A stretch of DNA of 64,000 nt from Antedon mediterranea (lineage: Eukaryota; Echinodermata; Crinoidea; Comatulida; Antedonidae): assembly GCF_964355755.1 (NCBI RefSeq), contig NC_092673.1, positions 6,515,001-6,579,000 on the forward strand. Reading direction: 5' to 3'. The notes under the pieces are model-generated. The model did not search any database, was not told where the DNA came from, and was given only the letters and a program-made list of their open reading frames with translations. The translations under genes were made by a program, and so were the position numbers. Each line of letters begins with the position of its first letter. Within the stretch, counting starts at the first letter, position 1. This document shows, piece by piece, positions 39,301 through 49,500 of this stretch.

Positions 39301-40577
39301 AATGCTAAGGTTCTTTATGATTATGATGCAGCTGACTCTAGTGAGCTGTCGTTGTTAGCGGACGAGGTAAATGGAAAACTGTGATATTGTATCAAAGATG
39401 CCTTGTAAAAAGAAATCTGACTTACTCTGAATGTTCCTTGTTAGTAATTTAATCATCATCATCATTACTTTCATCATCACCATTGTTATCATTATCATTT
39501 ATTATCTTATATTCATCATCATTGAACACTTGTCTTCATTATCAATATCATAATTGTTATCTTTCATCATTACTGCTATTATCATCATCATGACTACCAT
39601 TCTCATCATCATTATCTTCATAGTTTTATCTTCATCATGTTCACCATTATCATCATTATTATCTTCATTGTTTCACCTTCAGTATCATCGTCATGACCAC
39701 CATTATAATCATTATCTTCAGTGTTTCATCTTCATTATCATCGTCATATTACCATTATCATCATCATTGTTATCTTCATTGTTTCATCTTCAATTATCAT
39801 CGTCATGACCACCATTATCATCATCATTGTTTCATCTTCATTATCATCGTCATGACCACCATTATCATCATCATTGTTTCATCTTCATTATCATTGTCAT
39901 GACCACCATTATCCTCATCATCATTATCTTCATTATTTCATCTTCATTATCATCTTCGTCATGACCACCATTACTATCATCATCATTATTAACTTCATAA
40001 TTGTTTCATTTTCATTATCATCGTCATGACCACCATTTTAATCATTATTATCTTCAGTGTTTCATCTTCATTATCATCGTCATGATTACCATTATCATCA
40101 TCATTATTATCTTCATTGTTTCATCTTTATTATCATCGTCATGACCACCATTATCATCATCATTGTCATCTTCATTGTTTCATCTTCATTATCATTGTCA
40201 TGACCACCATTATGATCATCATTATTATTATTTTCATTGTTATTTTCATGACTACTACTATCATATCACCACCATATACAGTACTGCTATTATTTCTATC
40301 AATTTACTGTCACCTTTTTGCTTTTGCTCTTTGTGATTAATTGCATGTATTTAACACTGCTTGGATGGTTTTTCTGCATTTATACTTTTATACAGTGAAA
40401 AAAAATGTAAATTTACTTTTATAGATGTTGTTTTCCTTTAAATAAAGTGTATTCACTCTTCTGTATTTTCAGCTCATAACCGTTTGGAGTGCCCCAGGTC
40501 TGGACTCTGATTGGATGATTGGTCAACGTGGCTCGCAATCAGGCAAAGTTCCAGTCACATATCTGGAATTAATGTAG
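11738..40577 (+). CDS. SH3GLB1: endophilin-B (SH3GLB-type BAR and SH3 protein), complete gene
   Basis: Isoform a joins 11738-11797, 24119-24260, 24371-24499, 27132-27265, 30551-30643, 37480-37569, 37998-38098, 39183-39366 and 40473-40577 (stop TAG), 345 codons. All introns are GT-AG with matching phases. Vertebrate endophilin-B1 is about 365 residues. The protein bends membranes and acts in mitochondrial, endosomal and autophagy membrane dynamics (family knowledge). Order: an N-terminal H0 amphipathic helix (DAGTFLNRTRQ); a BAR domain about 21-250 (EEKLGSAEKTELDAHFENL, WTEKIVGRTEAVLQPNPN, LGPGTQYG, RLDLDACK, FDRQYEITKLLLEG, HLRCLQDFIEAQ); a Pro-rich linker; and an SH3 domain about 290-345 (KVLYDYDAADSSELSLLADE, DWMIGQRGSQSGKVPVTYLE). 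The SH3 domain is split by the last intron. The first large intron (11.8-24.1 kb) and the 6.8-kb intron before 37480 are loaded with repeats. No frame breaks were seen. Confidence 0.95.
13164..13244 (+). CDS. SH3GLB1: alternative first coding exon of endophilin-B (isoform b)
   Basis: ATG-initiated 27-codon exon ending at a GT donor in phase 0, exactly the phase of the exon at 11738, so either can splice to 24119. It encodes a different leader (MSSMEKVNENMKK) but repeats the H0 core: IAGQAGTFFTRAKQ here against FASDAGTFLNRTRQ upstream. Vertebrate endophilin-B1 has LAADAGTFLSRAVQ in this place. The 5' UTR would be about 13000-13163. Isoform b would be 352 residues. The two starts, 1.4 kb apart, imply two promoters or a choice of first exon. 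Confidence 0.85.
13245..15590. other. endophilin-B intron, no gene
   Basis: AT-rich intronic DNA. CTAATAGTAACCC words recur near 15020-15130 and 15340-15370. A short TCA run lies near 14113-14136. Short reading frames here look random. Confidence 0.6.
15590..16290. repeat. tandem-like repeats with GTGTAACGGAGACACC
   Basis: The block TTTCACGTGTAACGGAGACACCAAA recurs near 15600, 15973 and 16177, with shared text between copies (ATGAAATATAAATGGAAG-like and AGTTCACTT words). Spacing is irregular, about 200-370 bp. Related GTAAC/GACAC words occur again near 20870-21480. Confidence 0.55.
16301..17312. mobile_element. 1.0-kb inverted-repeat element flanked by TTAA
   Basis: The left end AGGAAAGGAACACCCT and right end AGGGTGTTCCTTTCCT are perfect inverted repeats of 16 bp. 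TTAA lies immediately outside on both sides (16297-16300 and 17313-17316), as in piggyBac-type insertion. The interior is more GC-rich than the surrounding intron. It has a 122-codon open frame on the minus strand (16562-16930) overlapped by shorter plus-strand frames. None resembles a transposase, so the element looks non-autonomous. Confidence 0.75.
17398..17548 (+). repeat. dispersed repeat, partner inverted at 53595-53770
   Basis: Contains TTTACGTGAGG, GGTAAATCGCGCATTACTTC, AAAGTTGGTTCGTACTTTC and ACCACCTGATGTAACCCTG. The reverse complement of the same series occurs in order near 53626-53755. Confidence 0.7.
18290..18845. repeat. about 140-bp tandem repeat, roughly four degenerate copies
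   Basis: Recurring words AAATAAACGCGATCTCAAT, GCCAAGCACGTG, TTTCGGAAAACCC and GGAGTCGCCGAGYCAGC. The array abuts the foldback element that begins at 18913. The 70-codon frame inside is a repeat artefact. Confidence 0.7.
18913..20030. mobile_element. foldback element, about 470-bp inverted arms made of a 21-bp minisatellite
   Basis: The outer ends TATGGAACGCCTCCTCTGCC and GGCAGAGGAGGCGTTCCATA are exact inverted repeats. Each arm contains 21-bp units (AATCGTCATGCAGTACACACC) with one internal GTTCACATTTAT interruption, then a unique inner part (CCGCCACCTATCGACAAAATC). The arms end at about 19384 and resume at about 19559, leaving a 174-bp loop. ATCCAC flanks both sides (18907-18912 and 20031-20036), consistent with a 6-bp target duplication. 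It lies inside the endophilin-B first intron. All open frames across the arms are products of the 21-bp period. Confidence 0.85.
20037..22950. other. endophilin-B intron, no gene
   Basis: AT-rich. Words of the type AACGTAACA and GACACGAAA recur between about 20640 and 21480, probably an old repeat related to 15590-16290. Nothing coding is supported. Confidence 0.55.
22960..23395. repeat. tandem repeat of about 115-120 bp, four copies
   Basis: Each unit contains ACTGAAGATTTGATACTATT, AGAACCAAAACACTA, GGCTATGTTCAGACAGGC and GTCACATTTTATTTA. Copies differ by small indels. Confidence 0.85.
23537..23559. repeat. homopolymer C run of about 22 bases
   Basis: An uninterrupted C tract. Its exact length may be unreliable in assembly. 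Confidence 0.9.
25085..25410 (-). mobile_element. SINE-like element, degraded tRNA-derived head
   Basis: Read on the minus strand from about 25405, a box A-like TGAAGCAGTTGA is followed by a box B-like GGGATCAGACTCAC. Then comes a body with AGAACCTTCTTCTCAGATAA, GGGTTACCCGGGTGTACTAG and GTTGTGGACAGATGAGAGAG. From memory such text is typical of invertebrate SINE bodies. The overlapping 93- and 99-codon frames are not credible genes. Confidence 0.5.
26510..26935. repeat. tandem duplication, unit about 175 bp
   Basis: CTTTCGCCTGGAGTGGAAGG occurs at about 26591 and 26766. Between and after are matching GACACCATGTGCATCTACC and TAGATGCCATGTTGTT words. There are two full units and a partial unit on the left. 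It lies in the intron before the exon at 27132. Confidence 0.8.
28572..28881 (-). mobile_element. SINE with tRNA-derived head, conserved body and TTA-rich tail
   Basis: On the minus strand it begins GAGGGCGTGTGGCGCAGTG (box A) and has a perfect box B, GGTTCGAATCC. A body follows with GGCAAGATACTTACTTACG and CACCCAGGTGTATATGGGTA, and it ends with CGCTATATAAGAA-like text and a TTA-rich repeat. ACATAA occurs on both sides (28566-28571 and 28882-28887), a plausible target duplication. The internal Pol III promoter looks intact. It lies in the intron after the exon ending at 27265. Confidence 0.8.
30058..30195. repeat. 46-bp tandem repeat, three copies
   Basis: Three near-identical units containing CTTTCGGTCATAATAATAGT and GTCTACATGTCTGTACCATT. 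They end shortly before the exon at 30551. Confidence 0.9.
31463..31633. mobile_element. short inverted-repeat element (CTCTGTCTACACT family)
   Basis: Left end AGCTCTGTCTACACTATCAA and right end TTGATAGTCCAGACAGAGCT are near-perfect inverted repeats. The interior holds a tandem triplication of CAAATATGGTAGTGATATG. No coding capacity. Confidence 0.75.
32545..32975. repeat. degenerate ATTGTCACCATT repeats
   Basis: Irregular 12-18 bp units built on ATTGTCACCAT and CATTGCCCTCAT, intronic. The 150-codon frame running across it is low-complexity and is not supported as a gene. Confidence 0.75.
34640..35150. repeat. 16-bp minisatellite CCACCATTGTCATCTG with higher-order units
   Basis: Short units alternate with longer blocks containing TCATTATACACAGTACAACC, so a higher-order period is present. 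All three forward frames are open for long stretches only because the unit lacks stops. Confidence 0.9.
37246..37392. mobile_element. short inverted-repeat element (CTCTGTCTACACT family)
   Basis: Left end AGCTCTGTTTACACTGTTG and right end TTTGATAGTGTAGACGGAGCT. Interior text matches the copies at 7506 and 31463. It lies about 90 bp upstream of the endophilin-B exon at 37480. Confidence 0.75.
39440..40260. repeat. long ATC/ATT-rich minisatellite, unit about 55-60 bp
   Basis: Units contain ATTATCATCGTCATGACCAC, CATTATCATCATCATT and TTCATTGTTTCATCTTC. It fills most of the last endophilin-B intron, between the two halves of the SH3 coding sequence. Confidence 0.9.
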
Positions 40578-42470
40578 ACTAGATGTTTATTTACTGGGGT
40601 TCTTTGCAGGGTTGAAGGTTACTCACTAAATGGTTCTTAAATATGCTTTGCCTTTGACCTTTCAGGTTAAAGGTTACTGTTAAGTCTGTTATTTAAATTA
40701 TTTTGTATTAAGGAAAAACTTTGAAAAATGCAAGCCCTTTGGGTTGCATGCTTAAACACTATGGTAATGTCTGTTACATAATGGTCACAGTTTAGCAGAG
40801 TAAGATAGAATATCCAAAAGAATAAAATAACTACTTACGATGAGGATTTGATCTTTGTTGTATGTGTACAAGTTAAGCTATTCAATTAGATTTGAACATA
40901 ATCATTAGTGGTTTAATGGTACAAAGATCAATCAGAAAAATTAGAATTTTTTTGGCAATTTTGTGGCCATTTTTTTTAACCTTAGTATTTTTTATTTTTG
41001 TTCATTAACCAATATGCCATCATTAATCACTGGCGGTTGAGTATCTGTTTCTCAAAATTTTTATTAAATAATTTAAAACAAAGTTTGGGATGGGAGAGGA
41101 GGTTTACTTAATAACTTTTTTTTCCATAACGATAGCTTACGTTGATTTTAGGGCAAAAATATTATTTTAGAATCACCATTTGTTCATATTTTGAAAATAG
41201 CTCTATCTCATAACCCCAACCACAGTATATGTTATTTCATCATCACATTAATTTATTATTTTCTTTAGAGTTTTATTATGATTATATGATTTTTGATTGA
41301 TTATATTTATATTAATATACGTTTGCAATATTTTCTCATAATTGTTCTGTATTTTGCATAACATTAATTCATCCTCTACCCACAGTCACAATCAGCAATA
41401 TTTCTTATTTTTCCCACCTCTTTTAAACCTTATTCTTTCCAGCAATTACATCGTCCCACCTTCATTGGCTCCTAAATATACATCACCTTACTAAAGGCAA
41501 ATATGTAGAAGAAATAATGAAGCTCACAGCCACAGACTATGGTGAGCTAGATATGTTACTCTGCACATTCATTTGACATACATCCATTTACAATTCATTG
41601 TTCATAAGTGTCGTCATGTTACTAAAATATTTGACTTGGTCTATAAATTCATGGAAGGCAGAAAAATAGAAAAAAAACTCTTTATTATTTAGGCACCATT
41701 TCATTTAAATTTGCCTATACTATAACATTTTAACCCATCTAGAAAGGCTATGTAAAACCATGGAAATTAAATATTTAAAAAAGAAAGTCTTTGAGTTCTG
41801 GTTTATACCAATTTATGTTGTGATAACTTCAGCAATGACCCCAGTTTTTTTGTCTACTGTCACATGTATCATATATAATATTCATATTATTATAATAAGC
41901 AATTATTTCACCCCACTATTATGACAGTACTTTTTAAAATTATTTATCTTTAATCCACCACCCAGTCTTATTTAGCCATTTTATCTGTCGTAAAACCATC
42001 ACTTAGATTTAGAATTATGTTCTTGTTGGTTTGAGAATATGTGAGTAAAGCAAATAAATAATCTCAAATATTCTAGGTATAATTATGAATTTTAATGTAA
42101 AAACTATAGGTTTACTGTATTGTAATGATTTGTGATATTATATTGAAATTAAATACTGATTATTAATTTACTTGTTGTTTACTATATTAATAATGAATAG
42201 GAATGGGGCTGCTGAAAAGTCCATATTTTTGTGCAATTGATTATTACCAAAATGTCGACTTGAACTATATGCACTAATATTGTCATAATCTATATTGCAT
42301 TTTCAACATATTATTGTCAAAAAATGAAATAATTATTAAGCACTAATTTTTTCATATGCACTAATGTTGCCATATATGCACATATAAATATAATATCATC
42401 ACTAAGTTATATTTCCATATAGTACTATGGTATAAAATATACATTTTTTTGACAAAATTTCCTTATACTT
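40578..42470 (+). other. probable 3' UTR of endophilin-B and intergenic DNA
   Basis: Sequence downstream of the stop with no further exon recognised. The exact 3' end cannot be placed. A possible tiny reverse-transcriptase relic near 41450-41510 is too weak to call. Confidence 0.45.
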
Positions 42471-44230
42471 ATAGGCCTACCAAGTAATTAAAAAAAAATA
42501 AAGAAAAAATCAGAACTTTCTGTACTAATAGTACAGTACAAAGCAATATATGCGCATATATTGCCATATTATTGCATAATAATTGAATTTTAAAAAAGTC
42601 GATAATTTGTGCATTTTTCCAAAAATGGCGGCATTTCGACCCTATTATTTTTCGATGATACAAAGCAATATATGCGCATAATAGCCACTATAGTACAGGG
42701 ATTTTTCAAAAAATGGCAAAATTTCGACAAAACTCGTAATTATATATGATACAAAGCAATGTATGCGCATATATAGCCATATTATTGCATAATAATTGAA
42801 TTTTAAAAAGTCGATATTTTGGGCATTTTCGAAAAAAATCCCTGTACTATAGTACAGGAATTTTTTCTAAAAATGGCAAAATTTACACCCTTTTATTTTC
42901 CGACAAAACTGCTAATTATGGCTCAATACGATGATACAAAGCAATATATGCGCATATAGAGCCATATTATTGCATAATAATTTTAATTTTAAAAAATCGA
43001 TATTTTGGGCATTTTTCGAAAAATGGCGGCATTTCGACCCTATTATTTTTCGATGATACAAAGCAATATATGCGCATAATAGCCACTATAGTACAGGGAT
43101 TTTTCTAAAAATGGCAAAATTTAGACCCTTTTATTTTTCGACAAAACTGGTTACTATAAAAAAAACCTATACTATAGTACAGGGATTTTAAAAAAAATGA
43201 CAAAATTTCGAGACTTTTTTTTAGACAAAACTGGTAATTATGGCTCTATACGATGATACAAAGCAATATATGCGCATATATAGCCATATTATTGCATAAT
43301 AATTTTAATTTAAAAAAGTCAATATTTTGGGCATTTTCGAAAAAATCCCTGTAACAGAAAAAAAAATACAGATTAATTTCGACCCTATTATTTTTCGACA
43401 AAACTGGTTACTATGGCTCTATACTATAAGAGCACTGGATTTTTTTTACAACTTTTAGACCTTTCTATTTTTCGATATAACTGCTTACTATAGCATAATT
43501 GACATGCGCAGAATACATTAGTTGACTCTGCGCCTTTTAATTATGATATAATAACCAGTTGTGTCAACAAATAAGAGTCGAAAATTAGCCATTTTTAGAC
43601 AATTTTCTTGTACATGATTTTTTTCAAAAAAATTGCAAAATTTCGCCCTTTCTATTTTTCGATATAAGTGGTTACTATAGCATCATTGACATGCGCAGAA
43701 CACATTATTTGACTCTGCGAATGTTAATTATGATATCGTAACCAGTTTTGTCAAAAAATAATTTGGCATTTTTTGACAATTTTCCTGTAATATAGTTCAT
43801 GATTTTTTTTCAAAAAATTGCCAAATGTCGGCCTTTCTTTTTTTTCGATATAACTGGTTACTGTAGCATAATTGACCTAATTATGATATACTGTAGTAAC
43901 CAGTTATGTCAAAAAATAAAAGGGTCGAAAATGTTTTGACAATTTTCCTGTACAGAAATTTTTTTCCAAAAATGGCCAAATTTCGATCTTTCTATTTTTC
44001 GATATAACTGGTAACATAGCATAATTGACATGCGCAGAACACATTACTTGACTATGCGCATGTAAATTATGCTATAGCAACCAGTTATATAAAAAAATCT
44101 GCAATTTTTCGAAAATTTCCCTGTACATGATTAAAAAAAAAACATTTCGACCTTTCTTTTTTTCAATATAACTGGTAACTACAGCATATTGATATGCGCA
44201 GAACACATTATTTGACTCTCCGAATGTTAC
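42470..44230. repeat. satellite-like block of two interleaved palindromic units
   Basis: The first part (to about 43400) repeats GATACAAAGCAATATATGCG, GCCATATTATTGCATAATAA and CCTGTACTATAGTACAGG, itself a palindrome. The second part repeats TTTTCGATATAACTGGTTAC, CATAATTGACATGCGCAGAA and their inverted forms ending AACCAGTT, spaced roughly 170-200 bp. The CTATAGTACAG and ACTGGTTA words face each other within units, so each could fold back. No coding sequence. Confidence 0.75.
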
Positions 44231-44254
44231 TTATGATATATAACTAGTACACGT

Positions 44255-45815
44255 CGTGTACCACAAACTGTATATTCTATATGCAGATGATATACAGTTG
44301 TATATAGAATTATATTCTATATGTCCTATATGTCCTCTCAAGTAAGTCATTGAATTACCAACTTCGTAACTTGTGGCGCATACGTAAATTTATTACTAAG
44401 GATGCTTGCCACAATGCAGTCAGGGGACTGACCCTGTCCCGCCTGCGATTTTTTTTTTCGTACATAAGTTGGGGACCCCTTCATGAAACGTCACAAAATA
44501 AACATGAATAATTCATCAGTTAAATGTTCTTGTTCCGTGTGCACCCAAGCGTATAGCAACAAGAAGTGATTTCATAGAAGAAGGAATAGCGGTGTTTTGT
44601 GTGGATTGTCGAAATAATCAGCCTTTAGTTTATGATAGTGTTTTTAATATAATTTATTACTAAAGAATTACGTGTTAAAATTATAGTTTCTATTAATACT
44701 ATTAGGCCTAGGCCTAATTATTAGTCTCTAAACATATGTCTAGCTGTGTGTGTTATAGGTATGACACAATCCGAGTAATAAGTCAGCAAAATTAAACAAT
44801 AAACATTACACAAAAATACATTTTTTATTCTCGTGGGTCTAATCTTCCCATCTCATGTGTTCATATACGCGCATTTTTAAAGTTCTTTTGAGTACATGCA
44901 TTGTTTGATAATAAAATAGCAGAATTAAAAAAAATACAGTACACAAATTATACACATTCTTTATTCTTGTGGGTCTAAGCTTTCTTTGGGCTATGTCCAA
45001 TGAATTACTACTTAGTTTAATGTCTTGCCTAGCTGTCGATTAGCCTCGACTCGACACATTGTGTGTGAAGAAGAGTGCGCGAAGGCAATCGCGTGAATTG
45101 ACTTAGAATCCTAGGCCTACTGTAGAAAGTATCGTATCGCAGTTGTGTAATCGCTTCTTGTTGCTATACGTTTGGGTGCACACGGAACAACACATTTAAC
45201 TGATGAATTATTCATGTTTATTTTGTGACGTTTCATGAGGGGGGTCCCCAACTTATGTACGAAAAAAAAAAATCGCGTCCCGCCTTGACTATGCTAACTC
45301 GCTCTTGCTTGATGCCCGCGAAGTTGATCTTAAACGATTACAGCGATTGCAGAACAAGGCGGCGCGGCTGGTCTTTGCGTGTGGACGGGATCAGCCCTCG
45401 GATGGTTTATTGAAAGATCTCCATTGGCTTCATATAAAAAAAAGGATTTTGTACAAAGTTATTGTTTTTGTTTATAAATGTATTTACTCTGTTGTTCCTT
45501 TGCACATTTTTGATTTAATTAAGTTTAACCGTGACCAGCTTTCAATTAATTACAGGTGTCGACTTCGCTTCTCTAATGATCCCACCCGACTTTTCGTTCC
45601 ACAATCTAATCGGAAAGCTGGTGACAATGCTTTTTCTGTCGCCGCTCCGCGGATCTGGAACGCGCTACCTGTCGATTTGAGAGGAGCGAATTCGGCACCT
45701 CTATTTAAACGTCAACTTAAACCTTTTCTTTTTAATTAATTACTTAGTATTTTTAGGCGCTCTGTTCTTTGTAGGGCGTCATATAAAAACCTGTATAGAA
45801 TAGAATAGAATAGAA
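44255..45815 (+). pseudogene. LINE (CR1/L2-like) reverse transcriptase relic, split by a transposon
   Basis: The YADDIQLY catalytic box is encoded near 44280. After an internal deletion, the conserved LRNLWRIRKF segment lies at about 44356. The C-terminal part follows after 45285 (KRLQRLQNKAARLVF, LHWLHIKKRILYKV, FSVAAPRIWNALPVDL), ending in a stop at 45737-45739. A TAGAA microsatellite (45795-45815) forms the 3' end, as in CR1/L2-type elements. An 833-bp inverted-repeat element separates the two parts; without it and one copy of its 8-bp duplication the frame would be continuous across the junction. Non-functional because truncated and deleted. Confidence 0.85.
44445..45277. mobile_element. 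833-bp non-autonomous hAT-like element in the LINE relic
   Basis: It starts GCGATTTTTTTTTTCGTACA and ends TGTACG, an A run, then ATCGCG. Inverted repeats extend about 130 bp and include AAGTTGGGGACCCC and GTGTGCACCCAAGCGTATAG. The 8-bp direct repeat TCCCGCCT lies immediately outside on both sides (44437-44444 and 45278-45285). Eight-base duplications are the hallmark of hAT-type transposition. No transposase is present. Confidence 0.85.
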
Positions 45816-46009
45816 AGGGTCGACGCAATTTCTCTATTTAAGAATTTTTTTCAAAAAATTACAAAACATCGACCTTAAAAAATATGCGTAAAACACATTG
45901 TGTGATTCTTTCGAAAATTCCCTACTGTATACTATAGCATTGTGAATCGCGTGAAGAGCAAAATAAGATTATTTTGCTGACATACTAATAATAATATCAT
46001 AACACAATT

Positions 46010-46201
46010 GTACTGTCTTCGGCGAGTTTCGGTTCCAACAACACATTTTCTTCTAAATATAGAATGTTGTCTTTGAAAAAAACACCAATATCTCTTTTGA
46101 CAAACAACTCTGTATATCTATATATATACACATTAGGCAAAGAACATTAATTGTAAACCGCCCGGTGATATACTGATATACTTTCTATAATTTACAGTAT
46201 G

Positions 46202-46287
<86 letters not shown>

Positions 46288-46410
46288 TAAACTAAAGATG
46301 ACCACCAAGATTTATAAATACTCCACCAACATTCTAATCGTATATTTCTTGTAGTAATGTGCTATCTGTTTCAGAATAATTTATCCGAAAACAAACTTTT
46401 TCTATAATAT
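46010..46410 (-). pseudogene. decayed fragment of a very large GTPase gene
   Basis: On the plus strand, text near 46012-46120 (GTACTGTCTTCGGCGAG, GGTTCCAACAACACATTTTC, ATCTCTTTTGAC) matches 47085-47190 of the intact gene. Text near 46291-46400 (AAGATGACCACCAAGATTT, TATATTTCTTGTAGTAATGT) matches 47213-47370. Order and strand are the same as in the intact neighbour. A TA microsatellite replaces the middle. It carries many indels and stops and is clearly dead. Confidence 0.75.
46205..46284. repeat. TA dinucleotide microsatellite, about 40 units
   Basis: An uninterrupted TA run inside the decayed GTPase fragment. Confidence 0.95.
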
Positions 46411-46575
46411 TGTCGACTTATTTAGAGCCTTAACCTATTATAGAAAAATAAGTCATTGCTCATTCTACTGATATGTTTTATAATAATTACATGACTCGCA
46501 TATGGAGAATTTAAGTGGATAACCACTAAATGTAGTTAATAAGTAAACGATGCTTTAGACTGTTGTCTATTGTGT

Positions 46576-49500
46576 TTAAAGGTGATACGTTTTCATAATC
46601 TCTCTCTTGGCTTCTTCCCATGTAATTCTCTTCCATCCTCTAGGAATATCAGTCTTATTAGCATTATAGTATTCAGCCAGTTCACTGTTGTAAGTTGCCA
46701 TAAACCATTTCCAGAAAAGTTCTGCTTTTCCTTCTAATGGTTCAATTTTCCACGACTTGTAATAATCATTAACGCTTCTATAATCTGAGTATTTATATAA
46801 TTTACCAAAAGTATCTTCATTTCTAAATCCATTATCCTGCCTCATTGATGTTGTACAAACCATTGTACTGAGTTTCTTAGATTTAGCGTATACATATCCC
46901 GCCACCCCCTTAGGTCTGTGGAGTTCTGTTCGATGGCTACCATGTGTGTTGTTAGTATGAAGGTCACAAAGTCCTTTGCAAAATGGACATAACTCACGGC
47001 AAGCTAAAAGATCGGATGTAAAGAAAACAAAACAGTCATATTTTATTTTCTCAAAAATGCTAATATCATCATAAACTGTAATTATGCTGTCTTCGATGAG
47101 CTTCAGTTCCAACAACAAATTTTCTTTGAGATCTTCCAAATCTAGAATTCCATCTTCGTTAACCCCAATGTTTCTTTTTACACTTAAGTCCGCATAAATC
47201 CTTTCAATTAAAGATGGCCACCAAGTCTTCATTGTGCTTGTTCCTTTCTGACATAAAGCACTAATAGTTTGCTTCACTTCCATGAATATTTTACGAACAT
47301 TCTGACTGTATATTTCTTGCAGTAATGTTTTACCTGCAATGTTTGTCCGGAAACAAAATGTCTCAATATTTCTATGAATGAAGTATTCAATAGAGCGTAT
47401 GGGATCCGACAAATAATGTACAAAGCTTTTAAAATTATGTTTCTCTGCCATTGCAATCAGCAAATACGCATGAACAGACATCTTATTAGTAAATAGTTTA
47501 CTTGGAGAGTTCCTCAAATGATCAATTACACCAATTGCACATTTGTTTGGGAGAGAAACTACAACCGCGCTTTTAATCTCTCGGGATATTACCGATGCCA
47601 TCTTAACACTTATTTGAATCTCTCTGCATTCATCTCTAAACATATGCCATAACCTGTCCTTTTGAAGTGTCATGTATATTTTCAGATCGTGTTCACCTCT
47701 ATACTGCTCTTGCATTTCTCGTAAAACGGATACTAACCACTTGAAATTACAGATAGCCAGGCGAATTTTTCCTTTCAACGTAAAGTGAATCTTGTCATTT
47801 AATTTCACCTCTCCAATTTCACTTAGTATTGAAGAAAAAAGATAAATTCCTAGCTGTTTAGTGTAGTTACTCCCTTCAGATTTGTGAACTCTGATTTCTT
47901 TCATATACTTTTCTCGAATTCCATGTAGACTCGAATTTGCTTCAGCCAAGTAAGATCGATTATCCAGACGTAGTTTTAATAATCTTTCATCAAACAAAAC
48001 GTCTTGTTCTTGTACATCAATTTGAGAGAGGTCGGAAAGCAAAACACGAGCAACTTCATCTCGATCGCTTATTAAGCTAGACTCTACAACGATTCTTTCA
48101 AAAGACTCTTCAACATTTATGTAATCTTCACCACCGGGTATGGTGGATATCCACTTATTCCAATTCTCAGTAAACTCACATTCAAGATTTTCGTCCGATA
48201 GGAGTTTTATTCTATGATCTTCAGCCAATTGTTTAGCTTTTTGAAACACTTCTTCTTCATGCATGTTAATTCTGGCGTCAATTTCAGCTCTTCCAATAAT
48301 TTTGTTTTTAACTGATGTAAATCCTTCATTCAATTCTTTTTTAATTTCCTTACAAAGATCATCAAGTTGTAGTTCCATTTGAGCTTTCCATTGACAAGCA
48401 ATGGTTTCTTTATCAAAATAGCTATTCATGCTAGATTTAAAAGTACCGATGTCTTGCTGTAATTTTGTTAAATAACGGTCGAAGATATCTTTCCCATTAT
48501 TTGCTATTTCTACAGCTGTTAGCTGTTTACATTCATTTCGAAGCTGGTAACTGTATATCATTGCATTTCTTCTGAATGTACGAGAATGCTTCACATATTC
48601 TGTATTCAAAGCATTAAAGGCCTGTATTTCGAAAGAATTTTTGAAGCTGAATACAACATTTTGGCATAAGATGGCGTTCCAAAGATCTGTAAGCATTATT
48701 GCGAATCCATCTATACTTCTTGGTTTGGAATTTCGCATGCTTTCTATGACCCGTTTCTTTGTTTGAAGAATGATTTCGCTGTAACCAGGATTAGGAGGCG
48801 CCATCGGTGGATCACCTTGCCACATGTTGGGAACGTACACTATATCTTTGTTTTCCTCAAATCGTATGACATCGGAAAATGATCGATATTTTTCACTGCA
48901 ATGTTCTTCGGCCGCAGCAATTTTTGTAATTTTGTCCAACATTTCTCGCATGCTTCTTTTCTGTGTTGTATTCAAATCTGATGCTGCTACATCAGTAACG
49001 TTTTGATGAACAAATATGCAACTGGGATTGACATTGACATTTTCCATTTTTATAAATGCATGTACAGCAATTTGAAGTGTGTCTTGCATATCTGTAGGGT
49101 TTTCTCCCATAATATTTATAAGGGTAAGATCACCTAAACCAACAACAAATGTAGCTATCTCATTGTCACGACTGTAGCTATGTTGAATGTTAACGAATTC
49201 GGGAGACCGTAAACCCTCCGTGTCAACCACCAGAATGTAATCACATTTCGTTTCTTCTTTTAATCCTGAATCTAACGGCATCATCTGGGCGAAGATACCT
49301 TTAGTACACCTGCCAGCGCTGACAGCAAATTGTAAACCAAACATAGTATTTAACATGGTAGATTTCCCACTGCTTTGAATGCCTAAAACAGATAGCACAA
49401 ACAAATGTTTATTTCCAACTTGGTATTGAAGAGACTTAAATACGGCTCCAATCCAAGTTAATGGCACATGTGATGCGTCACCATCCATTAGCTCAATGGG

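Noticed and set aside
41450-41510. Possible reverse-transcriptase relic with LHWL-like reading
   Set aside because: Only about ten residues resemble the motif; chance similarity cannot be excluded.
45225-45739. Independent 144-codon gene
   Set aside because: It is the C-terminal tail of a LINE reverse transcriptase interrupted by a transposon.
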